Shown one piece after another: positions 8,443 to 15,148 of a stretch of DNA of 38,430 nt. The position numbers were made by a program, and so were the translations under genes. Below the pieces are notes generated by a model. That model was not told where the DNA came from and did not search any database. It saw nothing but the letters and a program-made list of their open reading frames with translations. Position 1 is the first letter of the stretch, and each line of letters begins with the position of its first letter. Origin of the DNA: Bacteroidales bacterium (lineage in GTDB: Bacteria > Bacteroidota > Bacteroidia > Bacteroidales > P3); assembly GCA_017522255.1 (NCBI GenBank), contig JAFWZP010000118.1, forward strand, positions 1-38,430, written 5' to 3'.

Positions 8443-9059
8443 TGAAAAAATTAGTTATATCAATAATAGTGGCTTTTCTCCTGTGGACTATAATGTTTTC
8501 GCCATGGACTAAGGAATATGTACATTTTTGGACGACTATGTCTGTTTCGGCTGTTTTGCTTATTTTTTTATCATTTATTTTTTATGGAAAAGAGATAAGA
8601 AAAAGTATATGGTGGTCGTGGAAAGATGTGGGCATAGGTGTGCTATCAGCCGTAGTGCTTTGGGGTATATTTTGGCTTGGCAACTATTTTTCCACTCTTC
8701 TCTTTCCTTTTGCCGAAGCACAGATAGGTGGAATTTATAATATGAAGTCTGGCGAAAATTATTGGATTGTGGGACTATTATTGTTGTTTGTAATAGGCCC
8801 TGCCGAAGAGATATTTTGGCGTGGATATGTGCAACAACGTTTAAATCAAAAATACTCCGTAATATTATCCACTGTAGTTGCTACAGTCGTATACACTTTG
8901 GTGCATATAGCTTCGTTCAACTTCATGCTAATAATGGCAGCTATGGTATGTGGTGCTTTTTGGGGGTTGATGTATAGTTGGAAAAAGAATTTGTTGCCAC
9001 TTATTATTTCTCATGCTTTGTGGGATGTAGCGGTGTTTATTTTATTCCCAATAGCTTAA
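8442..9059 (+). CDS. CPBP-family intramembrane glutamic protease
   Basis: A 205-aa polytopic membrane protein of the CAAX-protease/bacteriocin-processing (CPBP, Abi) family. The catalytic motifs are in order: AEEIFWRG with E122, E123 and R127, then VHIASF with H155, then SHALWD with H191. The ATG at 8442 shares its A with the menA stop; a TTG three bases upstream is a less likely start. The substrate is unknown; family members process prenylated proteins, bacteriocin leaders or immunity factors in other organisms. Coupling to menA is positional and need not imply a shared pathway. Confidence 0.88.
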   Translation: MKKLVISIIVAFLLWTIMFSPWTKEYVHFWTTMSVSAVLLIFLSFIFYGKEIRKSIWWSWKDVGIGVLSAVVLWGIFWLGNYFSTLLFPFAEAQIGGIYNMKSGENYWIVGLLLLFVIGPAEEIFWRGYVQQRLNQKYSVILSTVVATVVYTLVHIASFNFMLIMAAMVCGAFWGLMYSWKKNLLPLIISHALWDVAVFILFPIA

Positions 9060-9071
9060 AGTTGTTTAGTA

Positions 9072-9734
9072 ATGAAACAGAAAGTATATTTGTTTACCAA
9101 AACCGCGTTCGTAAGGGGTATGCAATGTAGGAAACTTATCTATTTGGATAAATATTGTTCTAAATTGCGTACTCCTCCCGATGCCGAAACATTGGCACGT
9201 TTCAAGAAAGGAAGAGATTTTGAAACTGCTTTTAAAGATTTGTTTCCTAATGCAATAGATGTAAAACAATATCATAAAATTGTATCAGAAAAGTATATCG
9301 ATTTCACTCAAACTTGGTTGGAGAAAGAGGGTAAGGTGGAGTTGTTTGAAGCCGGAATACTTTACGATAAGGTATTGGTACTTACCGATGTGCTTCGCAA
9401 AAACGAAGATGGGTCGTACGATATTTTCGAAGTAAAGCATTCCGAGAAGATAAACAGTGCCATTGCATGGGATTTGGCTGTACAGTACTATGTGTGTAAG
9501 CATAAACTGCATAGAATAAATACTTTCAATGTAGTAACACGTGTAAATGAAACAGAGTTTCGTGTTGAGGATAAAAAAGAAGAATTGGAAGGAAAGTTAG
9601 ATATTGTGCGTGCTCATATCAAGGAATTTGAAGAGATATTGCAAGGATTCGAACCCGATATTGAGATGGGAGAACAATGTCAAAATCCTTACACTTGCGA
9701 TTTTATTAAGTACTGCACTGCTCAAAAACGATAG
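9072..9734 (+). CDS. Stand-alone Cas4/RecB-like PD-(D/E)XK nuclease with probable Fe-S cluster
   Basis: A 220-aa protein resembling the N-terminal half of DUF2779-type proteins. PD-(D/E)XK residues are visible: D106 in LTDVL, E120 and K122 in FEVK, and the motif-IV Q138 in AVQYY. C19 near the N-terminus and C203, C209 and C215 at the C-terminus have the one-plus-three arrangement that binds a 4Fe-4S cluster in Cas4/AddB-like nucleases. The C-terminal domain usually fused in DUF2779 proteins is absent, so this is a minimal version. There is no CRISPR array or cas gene nearby. It starts 12 bp after the CPBP gene and probably shares its transcript. A DNA repair or processing role is inferred. 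Confidence 0.7.
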   Translation: MKQKVYLFTKTAFVRGMQCRKLIYLDKYCSKLRTPPDAETLARFKKGRDFETAFKDLFPNAIDVKQYHKIVSEKYIDFTQTWLEKEGKVELFEAGILYDKVLVLTDVLRKNEDGSYDIFEVKHSEKINSAIAWDLAVQYYVCKHKLHRINTFNVVTRVNETEFRVEDKKEELEGKLDIVRAHIKEFEEILQGFEPDIEMGEQCQNPYTCDFIKYCTAQKR

Positions 9735-9740
9735 TTCGTT

Positions 9741-9771
9741 TTTTTTAGGCAAAAAGTTTTTTAGGCAAAAA
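9741..9771. repeat. Two tandem copies of a 15-base T/A-rich repeat
   Basis: TTTTTTAGGCAAAAA occurs at 9741-9755 and 9757-9771. Each copy starts with a T run directly after the nuclease gene stop, so it could act in transcript termination. Confidence 0.4.
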
Positions 9772-9853
9772 CCAAAATAAGAATTTTAATTGCTTAATAA
9801 CATGATAGTTGATAAAAGGTTTGCTTTTACAAAAATTAAAAACGAGAATTTTG

Positions 9854-9884
9854 TTGCTTATTGATAGGAAAAAGTGTATCTTTG
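9854..9884 (+). promoter_or_regulatory. Promoter of ptb
   Basis: TTG at 9854-9856, a 20-base spacer and TATCTTTG at 9877-9884 match the phylum consensus. The start codon lies 46 bases further on, leaving a short AT-rich leader. Confidence 0.75.
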
Positions 9885-9930
9885 CACTATCAAATAAATA
9901 CGATAATAAAATTAAAAAATTAATAATAAG

Positions 9931-10839
9931 ATGATTACAAAGTTAGATGATGTTTTGGCTTTGGCCAAATCGAGAGGTAAAAAAAGATTGGTGGCTGCAT
10001 ACGCCAACGATTCTCACACTATAGGAGCTGTAAGTGCAGCTATTGATGCAGGTATAGTTGAAGCTACTTTGGTTGGTGATATCGACACTATTAAAAAAGT
10101 ATGTGCCGAAGAAGGTATCGATGTAAACAAATTCGAATTGGTACAAGAAGCCGACGAAACCAAAGCAGGTGTTAAAGCTGTAGAACTTATCAACGAAGGA
10201 AAAGGCAACCTTTTGATGAAAGGGTTGTTGAGCACCGATAAATATATGCGTGCTATCTTGGCAAAAGACAAAGGTCTTATGCCCGGCAAGAAAAACGATA
10301 TGCTTACTCACATGGCTGTATTTGAAGTGCCTGCTTATCACAAATTGTTGATAGCAAGTGATGTGGCTATTATTCCTGCTCCCGATATGAAACAAAAACA
10401 AGCTATCCTTAGCTACCTTATAAGCACTGCCAAGAGCTTGGAAATAGCTAATCCAAAAGTGGCTCTTATAGCTGCTACCGAACAAGTTAGTGTGGGTATG
10501 CCTGCATGTTCCGAAGCTGCTATCATCTCGATGATGAACAACCGCGGACAAATAAAAGGTGCAATAGTAGATGGTCCTTTGGCTTTGGACGTTGCTATAG
10601 ATAAAGAAAGTGCTGAAATCAAGAAACTTAAAGGCGAAGTAGCAGGCGATGCAGACTGCTTGTTGTTCCCAAATATCGAATCGGGTAACGTGTTCTACAA
10701 AGCTTGTACCAAATTTGCAGGTGCCGAATTGGCTTGTATGGTAGTTGGTGCCAAAGTTCCTTGCATACTTTCGTCGCGTGGCGATAGCATGAAGACTAAA
10801 CTTTATTCGATTGCTTTGGCTGCATTATCAGCTAAATAA
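9931..10839 (+). CDS. ptb: Phosphate butyryltransferase
   Basis: A 302-aa member of the phosphate acetyl/butyryltransferase family, full length for Ptb. It exchanges CoA and phosphate between butyryl-CoA (or branched acyl-CoA) and the acyl phosphate, the step before ATP formation by butyrate kinase. The DAGIVEATLVGD segment near residue 40, the central KGLLSTDKYMRAIL region and the C-terminal GARVPC-like stretch (VVGAKVPCILSSRGDS) are typical. The usual partner buk is not next to it. Instead a PAS protein follows after a strong terminator. It has a clear promoter and, judging by its codons, is probably highly expressed. Confusion with phosphate acetyltransferase is possible but the length favours Ptb. 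Confidence 0.9.
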   Translation: MITKLDDVLALAKSRGKKRLVAAYANDSHTIGAVSAAIDAGIVEATLVGDIDTIKKVCAEEGIDVNKFELVQEADETKAGVKAVELINEGKGNLLMKGLLSTDKYMRAILAKDKGLMPGKKNDMLTHMAVFEVPAYHKLLIASDVAIIPAPDMKQKQAILSYLISTAKSLEIANPKVALIAATEQVSVGMPACSEAAIISMMNNRGQIKGAIVDGPLALDVAIDKESAEIKKLKGEVAGDADCLLFPNIESGNVFYKACTKFAGAELACMVVGAKVPCILSSRGDSMKTKLYSIALAALSAK

Positions 10840-10878
10840 TAATAAGAAAAAACTTTTTGATACAGATAAGACAATGAG

Positions 10879-10916
10879 ATAGGACTGATACATTTATTTC
10901 AGTCCTATTCTTTTTT
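10879..10916 (+). terminator. Intrinsic terminator after ptb
   Basis: ATAGGACTGA at 10879-10888 pairs perfectly with TCAGTCCTAT at 10899-10908 over a 10-base loop, followed by TCTTTTTT. Confidence 0.88.
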
Positions 10917-10941
10917 AGGTGAAATAATATTATTGCTTATT

Positions 10942-11286
10942 ATGGAAAGATTTTTTAAAGAAGCCGGATTGGCTATAACAGTATGCGATGCCGAAGGAAA
11001 CATCATGGATATGAACGACAAGAGTGCTGCTACCTTCCTCGCCTCGGGTGGTTACGAACTTATAGGTAAAAGCCTTATGAACTGCCACCCCGAGCCAGCT
11101 CGCACCAAATTGCAAGATATGCTTGCAAACCCTCGCACCAATGCCTACACAATAGAAAAGAATGGTGTAAAGAAATTGATATATCAAACACCTTGGTACG
11201 AAAACGGCGATTTTAAGGGTTTGATCGAACTCTCGATGGTTATACCAATGGAGATGCCACACTACGTGCGTAAACCCGCAAAATAG
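10942..11286 (+). CDS. Single-PAS-domain protein
   Basis: A 114-aa protein that is essentially one PAS fold (residues about 1-100): ERFFKEAGLAITVCDAEGNI is the typical first strand pair and DMNDKSAATF the following helix. No output domain (kinase, GGDEF, HTH) is attached, so it would act by binding a ligand or a partner protein. The ATG at 10942 fits the PAS start; the frame is open from a TTG at 10933. It lies behind the ptb terminator by only 25 bp, so expression may depend on readthrough or on a promoter I do not recognise. It has its own terminator. Confidence 0.8.
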   Translation: MERFFKEAGLAITVCDAEGNIMDMNDKSAATFLASGGYELIGKSLMNCHPEPARTKLQDMLANPRTNAYTIEKNGVKKLIYQTPWYENGDFKGLIELSMVIPMEMPHYVRKPAK

Positions 11287-11311
11287 TCCCTTGCAAGATG
11301 TTTTAAAGCTG

Positions 11312-11352
11312 ACGGATATATGCTGTAAGAGGTATATATCCGTTGTTTTTTA
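11312..11352 (+). terminator. Intrinsic terminator after the PAS gene
   Basis: ACGGATATATGC at 11312-11323 pairs with GTATATATCCGT at 11332-11343 (12 pairs, one G-U) over an 8-base loop, then TGTTTTTTATT. Confidence 0.85.
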
Positions 11353-11384
11353 TTCCATCTTCAGTATTCTAACGAAACAACTCT

Positions 11385-11451
11385 GCGGTTTGCAACCCAA
11401 AACTCCCATACTTTTGACCCGTAACCATGGGAGTTTTGATGCCTAAACCGC
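11385..11451. repeat. Nested inverted repeat upstream of the RiPP locus
   Basis: An inner perfect 11-bp stem (AAAACTCCCAT at 11399-11409 with ATGGGAGTTTT at 11427-11437) lies inside an outer 7-bp stem (GCGGTTT at 11385-11391 with AAACCGC at 11445-11451). It lies beyond the PAS terminator and 110 bp before the next promoter. The 200 bp around it contain no gene I can support. It may be an operator, a second terminator or a small RNA. Confidence 0.5.
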
Positions 11452-11561
11452 ATGGTTATAAATCTCACCCCTCGCAATTACCAAAGGTAAAGATTATTTT
11501 CTTTCAAACTCTTGAATAATAGTTGTTTCTGTGAATAGCGAAAAAATATATGTTAAAACCT

Positions 11562-11592
11562 TTTGCCATATAAAAAATAAGTTGTAATTTTG
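11562..11592 (+). promoter_or_regulatory. Promoter of the radical SAM / peptide locus
   Basis: TTTG at 11562-11565, a 19-base spacer and TAATTTTG at 11585-11592 match the Bacteroidota promoter. Transcription would start near 11598, about 310 bases before the radical SAM start codon. Confidence 0.8.
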
Positions 11593-11598
11593 CACCCG

Positions 11599-11908
11599 CA
11601 AAACCACGAGATAGGTTTTGTATTAGAAAGGCATTTTTGCTGGATTCCTCAACTGTGATGAGCTTCGACAACTTACATAAGTTTTGTACAGGAATATAAG
11701 GCAAAACGATGCTTCATTGGTTGTATTCGTAAAAATACATACGATACCGACCTAGTGAAGCAATTCACTAAACTTATATTCGTATAAAATGGAAGTCGAA
11801 GTCCAACAGTTGGAATATGGTGGAAATGGATGGCTTCACTTTCTTATTACCCGTTTTTTTAGTTTCCCCCATCGAGCCGTGGGTAATAAATATTGATAAC
11901 TATCTGAT
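11599..11908 (+). ncRNA. Structured 5' leader of the RiPP locus (candidate cis-regulatory RNA)
   Basis: Several local helices are visible in this transcribed leader: CAAAACC/GGTTTTG (11599-11620), ATTCCT/AGGAAT (11644-11649 with 11690-11695), TAGTGAA closed by a GCAA tetraloop (11753-11770), TTATA closed by a TTCG tetraloop (11774-11787), and a 9-bp stem TTATTACCC/GGGTAATAA (11844-11852 with 11881-11889) just before the radical SAM start. Two stable tetraloop hairpins and the length suggest a folded RNA. It matches no riboswitch class I know (no SAM-I, cobalamin or TPP core seen). Confidence 0.4.
11789..11896 (+). CDS. Possible 35-aa leader peptide upstream of the radical SAM gene
   Basis: An ATG at 11789 opens 35 codons (start MEVEVQQLEYGGNGW, end HRAVGNKY) and stops 12 bp before the radical SAM start. 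It could be a leader peptide or a second precursor, since YGGNGW is Gly-rich and has an aromatic pair. However, the 3' half coincides with a 9-bp RNA stem, so the open frame may simply be a by-product of RNA structure. Confidence 0.25.
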   Translation: MEVEVQQLEYGGNGWLHFLITRFFSFPHRAVGNKY

Positions 11909-13444
11909 ATGAAAGAATATTGTTATTACAGGCCTGAGTGGACAGTGGGAAGATATAATAAGAAAAAGCGTGTTGCTATTATGTATAACCTTATTGAAGG
12001 TTATAGCCATTTCTTTGAAGAATATTCTGCCGATGTTATAGGCTGTATTCTAAAAGTAAAAAGAAATGGTATGATAAAGGTATCTGAGATTACCCAAAGT
12101 ACAGGTATTAGTGAAGAATCTATTATTTCATTCTTTGAAATACTCTATAATGTAGGATTATTGTTGAAAGACATTCCGACGGAAGAAGAAATAAAAAACT
12201 ATCGTAAGATTTGTGCAGAGAGAAAGAAGTCTAGTTGTGTTCAAGAAAAAAGCACTAACGAAAAGTTGCCTATGGATATTTCTTCAGCAGAACGATCTTA
12301 TTTTGATGCAGTAGAAAATGATTCATTGCTATCAACAGTAATGTTTGAATTGACATATAATTGTAGCGAAAAATGTATTCATTGCTACAATCCAGGTGCT
12401 ACTCGCAATGATAGTGAAATTAGTTATCGCGGGCGACGAGAAGAGTTACAATTGGAAGATTACAAGCGGATAATTGATGAGTTGTATGAATGTGGGTTGG
12501 TAAGAGTTACTCTAACCGGTGGCGATCCTTTTTCAAAACCTATTATCTGGGAATTGATTGAGTATTTATATCATAAAGAAATAGCATTTGATGTATTTAC
12601 GAACGGACAAAGCATAGTAGATAAAGTAGAAAAACTTGCTTCGTATTATCCTCATATAGTAGGAGTAAGCATATATAGCGGAATACCTGAGGAGCATGAT
12701 AAAATAACCAGAATAAAAGGATCTTGGGAAAAGTCTATATCAGTTATTGAACGATTATCAGATTTATCTGTACCGATGAATATTAAGTGTTGTGTGATGC
12801 AACCTAATTTGCATAGTTATTATATGGTTGCAAATTTGGCGAAACAATATGGTACTGAACCGCAATTCGAAATAAATATTACCGACTCTAACGAAGGTGA
12901 TAGGTGTGCCCGTCAATTAAGGTTGAGCGAGGCTCAATTAGAAATAGTTTTGAGAGACAATAATATCCCATTATACGTAGGTTGTGAAGCTCCTAATTTT
13001 GGAGGACAAGTAAAAGATATGAATACAAATGGTTGTGGGGCCGGACTTTTCTCATTCTGTATTACCCCCGAAGGTAATCTACAACCATGCTGTTCGTTTC
13101 CAATGATTTTAGGCAATTTAAAAAGACAATCATTTCAAAATATTTTGGAGAAGAATGAATATTTAGAAAAATGGAGACATGCTACATTGAATGAATATAT
13201 CGAATGTGGTAAAAATGAATATTGTGCATATTGCAATCTGTGTCCGGGACAAGGATATATTGAGCATGGCGACTATCTTAAGCCGGCCGAATCCTGTTGC
13301 TATATGGCAAAGGTAAGATATAATCTTGCCCAAAAAATGATGAAAGGATATGATCCTTTAAATGGCAAAGAGTTTGTAGAAGCGTTGCATAAATTGCCTA
13401 AAAATAAGGTAGAATTGCGACGAATATATGATACAAAGGGATAA
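11909..13444 (+). CDS. Radical SAM/SPASM peptide maturase with RRE-like N-terminus
   Basis: A 511-aa enzyme. Residues about 1-95 (YRPEWTVGRYN, then YNLIEG and FFEEYSADVIG) look like a PqqD-type winged-helix peptide-recognition domain. The radical SAM core begins at NCSEKCIHC, with C152, C156 and C159 ligating the 4Fe-4S cluster that cleaves SAM; LTGGDPF follows about 45 residues later. The C-terminal SPASM/twitch region is Cys-rich (CGAGLFSFC, QPCCSFP, then CGKNEYCAYCNLCPGQ) and should hold auxiliary clusters. This architecture modifies ribosomal peptides. The Cys-containing 34-codon gene 45 bp downstream is the obvious substrate candidate. Exact chemistry (thioether or other cross-link) cannot be read from sequence. 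Confidence 0.9.
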   Translation: MKEYCYYRPEWTVGRYNKKKRVAIMYNLIEGYSHFFEEYSADVIGCILKVKRNGMIKVSEITQSTGISEESIISFFEILYNVGLLLKDIPTEEEIKNYRKICAERKKSSCVQEKSTNEKLPMDISSAERSYFDAVENDSLLSTVMFELTYNCSEKCIHCYNPGATRNDSEISYRGRREELQLEDYKRIIDELYECGLVRVTLTGGDPFSKPIIWELIEYLYHKEIAFDVFTNGQSIVDKVEKLASYYPHIVGVSIYSGIPEEHDKITRIKGSWEKSISVIERLSDLSVPMNIKCCVMQPNLHSYYMVANLAKQYGTEPQFEINITDSNEGDRCARQLRLSEAQLEIVLRDNNIPLYVGCEAPNFGGQVKDMNTNGCGAGLFSFCITPEGNLQPCCSFPMILGNLKRQSFQNILEKNEYLEKWRHATLNEYIECGKNEYCAYCNLCPGQGYIEHGDYLKPAESCCYMAKVRYNLAQKMMKGYDPLNGKEFVEALHKLPKNKVELRRIYDTKG

Positions 13445-13489
13445 ATGCTGCATCCCTCCCGCAGCTATAACAATTAAAATTTTACAACA

Positions 13490-13594
13490 ATGGTAGTAGA
13501 ATTGAACATCAGCAAATCAAGTAATGACACTTGTTTCAGCAACTGCCCAAAAAGTTTTGAAAGTTCGTGCGGTATAATGTACAGATCATCCTAA
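13490..13594 (+). CDS. Candidate RiPP precursor peptide, Cys-rich, 34 aa
   Basis: This short gene begins MVVELNISKSSNDT and then has a 20-residue core that divides into five four-residue blocks: CFSN, CPKS, FESS, CGIM, YRSS. Cys leads blocks 1, 2 and 4, and an aromatic residue leads blocks 3 and 5. The short polar leader, three Cys at spacing 4 and 8, position right behind a radical SAM/SPASM gene and the strong hairpin at 13604-13632 all fit a precursor peptide. The four-residue register resembles the CXXX-repeat peptides known to pair with radical SAM maturases, but this core is short and degenerate. It is too small for routine gene finders. Confidence 0.55.
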   Translation: MVVELNISKSSNDTCFSNCPKSFESSCGIMYRSS

Positions 13595-13603
13595 TTGGGT
13601 AAT

Positions 13604-13632
13604 TATAGGGGAATATCCATTATTCCCCTATA
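13604..13632 (+). terminator. Strong hairpin behind the precursor gene (attenuator or stabiliser)
   Basis: TATAGGGGAATA at 13604-13615 pairs perfectly over 12 bp with TATTCCCCTATA at 13621-13632 with a 5-base loop. There is no T tract, so partial termination or protection of an abundant upstream peptide mRNA is more likely than full termination. Confidence 0.6.
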
Positions 13633-13662
13633 TATTAATCAAAACACTAATATAATTTGTAA

Positions 13663-14529
13663 ATGAATAGATTCTCAGCAAAAGAATACAATTATAAAAT
13701 CCTTTTTAGCAGTAATAATAATATCGATATTTATCCTTATTTAGTTGATTCGACTGGTGATAAATCGATATATTCTATTGGTCCATTACATGGAAGAAGT
13801 TTTATTGTTTCTTGCAAAGGCGATAGATATATAGTAAGCAAAGGTAATGGTTTGAGCTATACGCAATACGATTTTCTATTTACAGGAGAATTATCTTCTT
13901 TAGGAGATGATACTTTGGGACTCCTACTATTGGAAGATGCAACCAGAGATTTTTTAGTAGGACAAGACGTAGCTAAATTAGGAGTAAAGATCAATCGGAT
14001 GGAGTGTGTAATAGAATTAGATAAGAAATTGTTTCTTCCTAATGGCCATATACTCAATCCAATCTTGTTGCAATATTCAGTTGAATGTCCTTATCGAATT
14101 TGTGATGCTCCTTTTATGGATCAACAGCTATTGTGTTTGGAGATAGAAAAATGGGAACGTTATAACACAAAGAATTATAGAAAAAAGCACTTGATTGCAG
14201 CAGATGTAATGATTAACAATCTTCGGGTAATGCACGATAATAACATATTACACAATGCCATACACGAGCAAAACTATACATGGGCCTTAGAATTGCTGGA
14301 TTTTGAACTTGGAAGAACTCCGAATCATCCATATAAAAAATCAGACTATGAACGGCATGTGCCAAGTTTGTATCATAGAGAGTTGTTTCAAACATACGTA
14401 ATTATAAATTATATAGCATGGGTTTTGAATGAAGAAATTTCTTATAAAGAAATAGATAATTTATTTGCAGAATACGGATTTAATATCCAAAAATACAAAC
14501 TAAAAGAAAATTATTATGGCAAAAATTAA
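13663..14529 (+). CDS. Kinase-like protein of the RiPP locus, unknown function
   Basis: A 288-aa protein with no family I can name. YIVSKGNGLSY near residue 68 resembles an N-lobe strand with a Lys followed by a Gly-rich turn. From about residue 190, MHDNNILHNAIHEQN then ELLDFELGR has the layout of a kinase catalytic loop (H-x-D-x-x-x-x-N) followed by a metal-binding D-F-G/E motif. H197, N204 and D213 would be equivalents, but the catalytic-loop Asp is Ala199. It could be an inactive kinase fold, an atypical nucleotidyl- or phosphotransferase, or a substrate-binding partner. It lies 68 bp after the precursor gene with no visible promoter, so it is probably co-transcribed with the maturase. 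Confidence 0.6.
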   Translation: MNRFSAKEYNYKILFSSNNNIDIYPYLVDSTGDKSIYSIGPLHGRSFIVSCKGDRYIVSKGNGLSYTQYDFLFTGELSSLGDDTLGLLLLEDATRDFLVGQDVAKLGVKINRMECVIELDKKLFLPNGHILNPILLQYSVECPYRICDAPFMDQQLLCLEIEKWERYNTKNYRKKHLIAADVMINNLRVMHDNNILHNAIHEQNYTWALELLDFELGRTPNHPYKKSDYERHVPSLYHRELFQTYVIINYIAWVLNEEISYKEIDNLFAEYGFNIQKYKLKENYYGKN

Positions 14530-14557
14530 TATTTATGATAATTATTCTAGATTGTAT

Positions 14558-14832
14558 AAGGGCAATTTCTAAAAATTCCACGTTCTAGGAAATTGAATTG
14601 ATTACAGAAAGAACTTTTGCGTGGTTGACTTCGTCGATGTTGCTATCGCTCGAAATAGCTAATACTGAGGCATTGCTCTTTACTCGTTTAATCGCAACGT
14701 TTACGTTTTTTGCCAAAATCTTTCTATTTCTTTTTCAATCGTATAGCCCGCTATGCTCAATCAAAAGAAAGTAGAAATCTTTCTAGTAAAATTCCATAAA
14801 TCACTTACAAAGTAATTTTTAGGAATTGCCTT
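14558..14832. mobile_element. MITE-like element or deleted insertion sequence
   Basis: Imperfect terminal inverted repeats bound about 275 bp: AAGGGCAATTTCTAAAAATT at 14558-14577 and the reverse complement of AAGGCAATTCCTAAAAATT at 14814-14832 (one base insertion and one mismatch). On the minus strand a frame ending at 14585, just inside one end, encodes KRVKSNASVLAISSDSN and NHAKVLSVINSIS. A second short frame (LSIAGYTIEKEIERFWQKT) precedes it, partly overlapping. I do not recognise a transposase and see no clear target duplication. This accounts for most of the 358-bp gap between the flanking genes. Confidence 0.45.
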
Positions 14833-14887
14833 AAAATGATTTAATAGTAAAATAATTAGATGGTTAAACTTAAAAATAGAAATTAAA

Positions 14888-15133
14888 ATGTGGATAACAA
14901 TTTTAGATTATTATTTAATAGGAGTTCTGGTAGGACTTGTTTTGTGTGTAATTTTTAATATCTTCTATTCAGCCAAAGGAAATTTGAAAGCTGTAAAATG
15001 GATAGATTTATTGCTTTCATTATTATCTTGGTTGATGGTATTATTATTCATAATTACATGTGTTAGGGAAGTGATTTTAGGATTCCCTGAATATGGTAAA
15101 GATTTGGAAGAATATGAATCAAAAAATAAATAA
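14888..15133 (+). CDS. Small two-helix membrane protein
   Basis: An 81-aa protein with two predicted membrane helices (about residues 5-28 and 38-62) joined by a short basic loop (KGNLKAVKW), and an acidic, hydrophilic tail (YGKDLEEYESKNK). No family is recognised. It lies 15 bp before the FISUMP gene and is likely co-transcribed with it. The inverted-repeat element just upstream may supply or disrupt its promoter; I see no TAnnTTTG box. Low-GC codon use matches its neighbours. Confidence 0.6.
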   Translation: MWITILDYYLIGVLVGLVLCVIFNIFYSAKGNLKAVKWIDLLLSLLSWLMVLLFIITCVREVILGFPEYGKDLEEYESKNK

Positions 15134-15148
15134 TATAAAATACAATTT

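Noticed and set aside
9072..9734. CRISPR-associated Cas4
   Set aside because: The fold matches Cas4-like nucleases, but no array or other cas genes occur in the window, and the sequence is closer to the DUF2779 N-terminal region.
11599..11908. SAM-I, TPP or cobalamin riboswitch in the radical SAM leader
   Set aside because: None of the conserved core sequences of these classes is present; only generic hairpins are seen.
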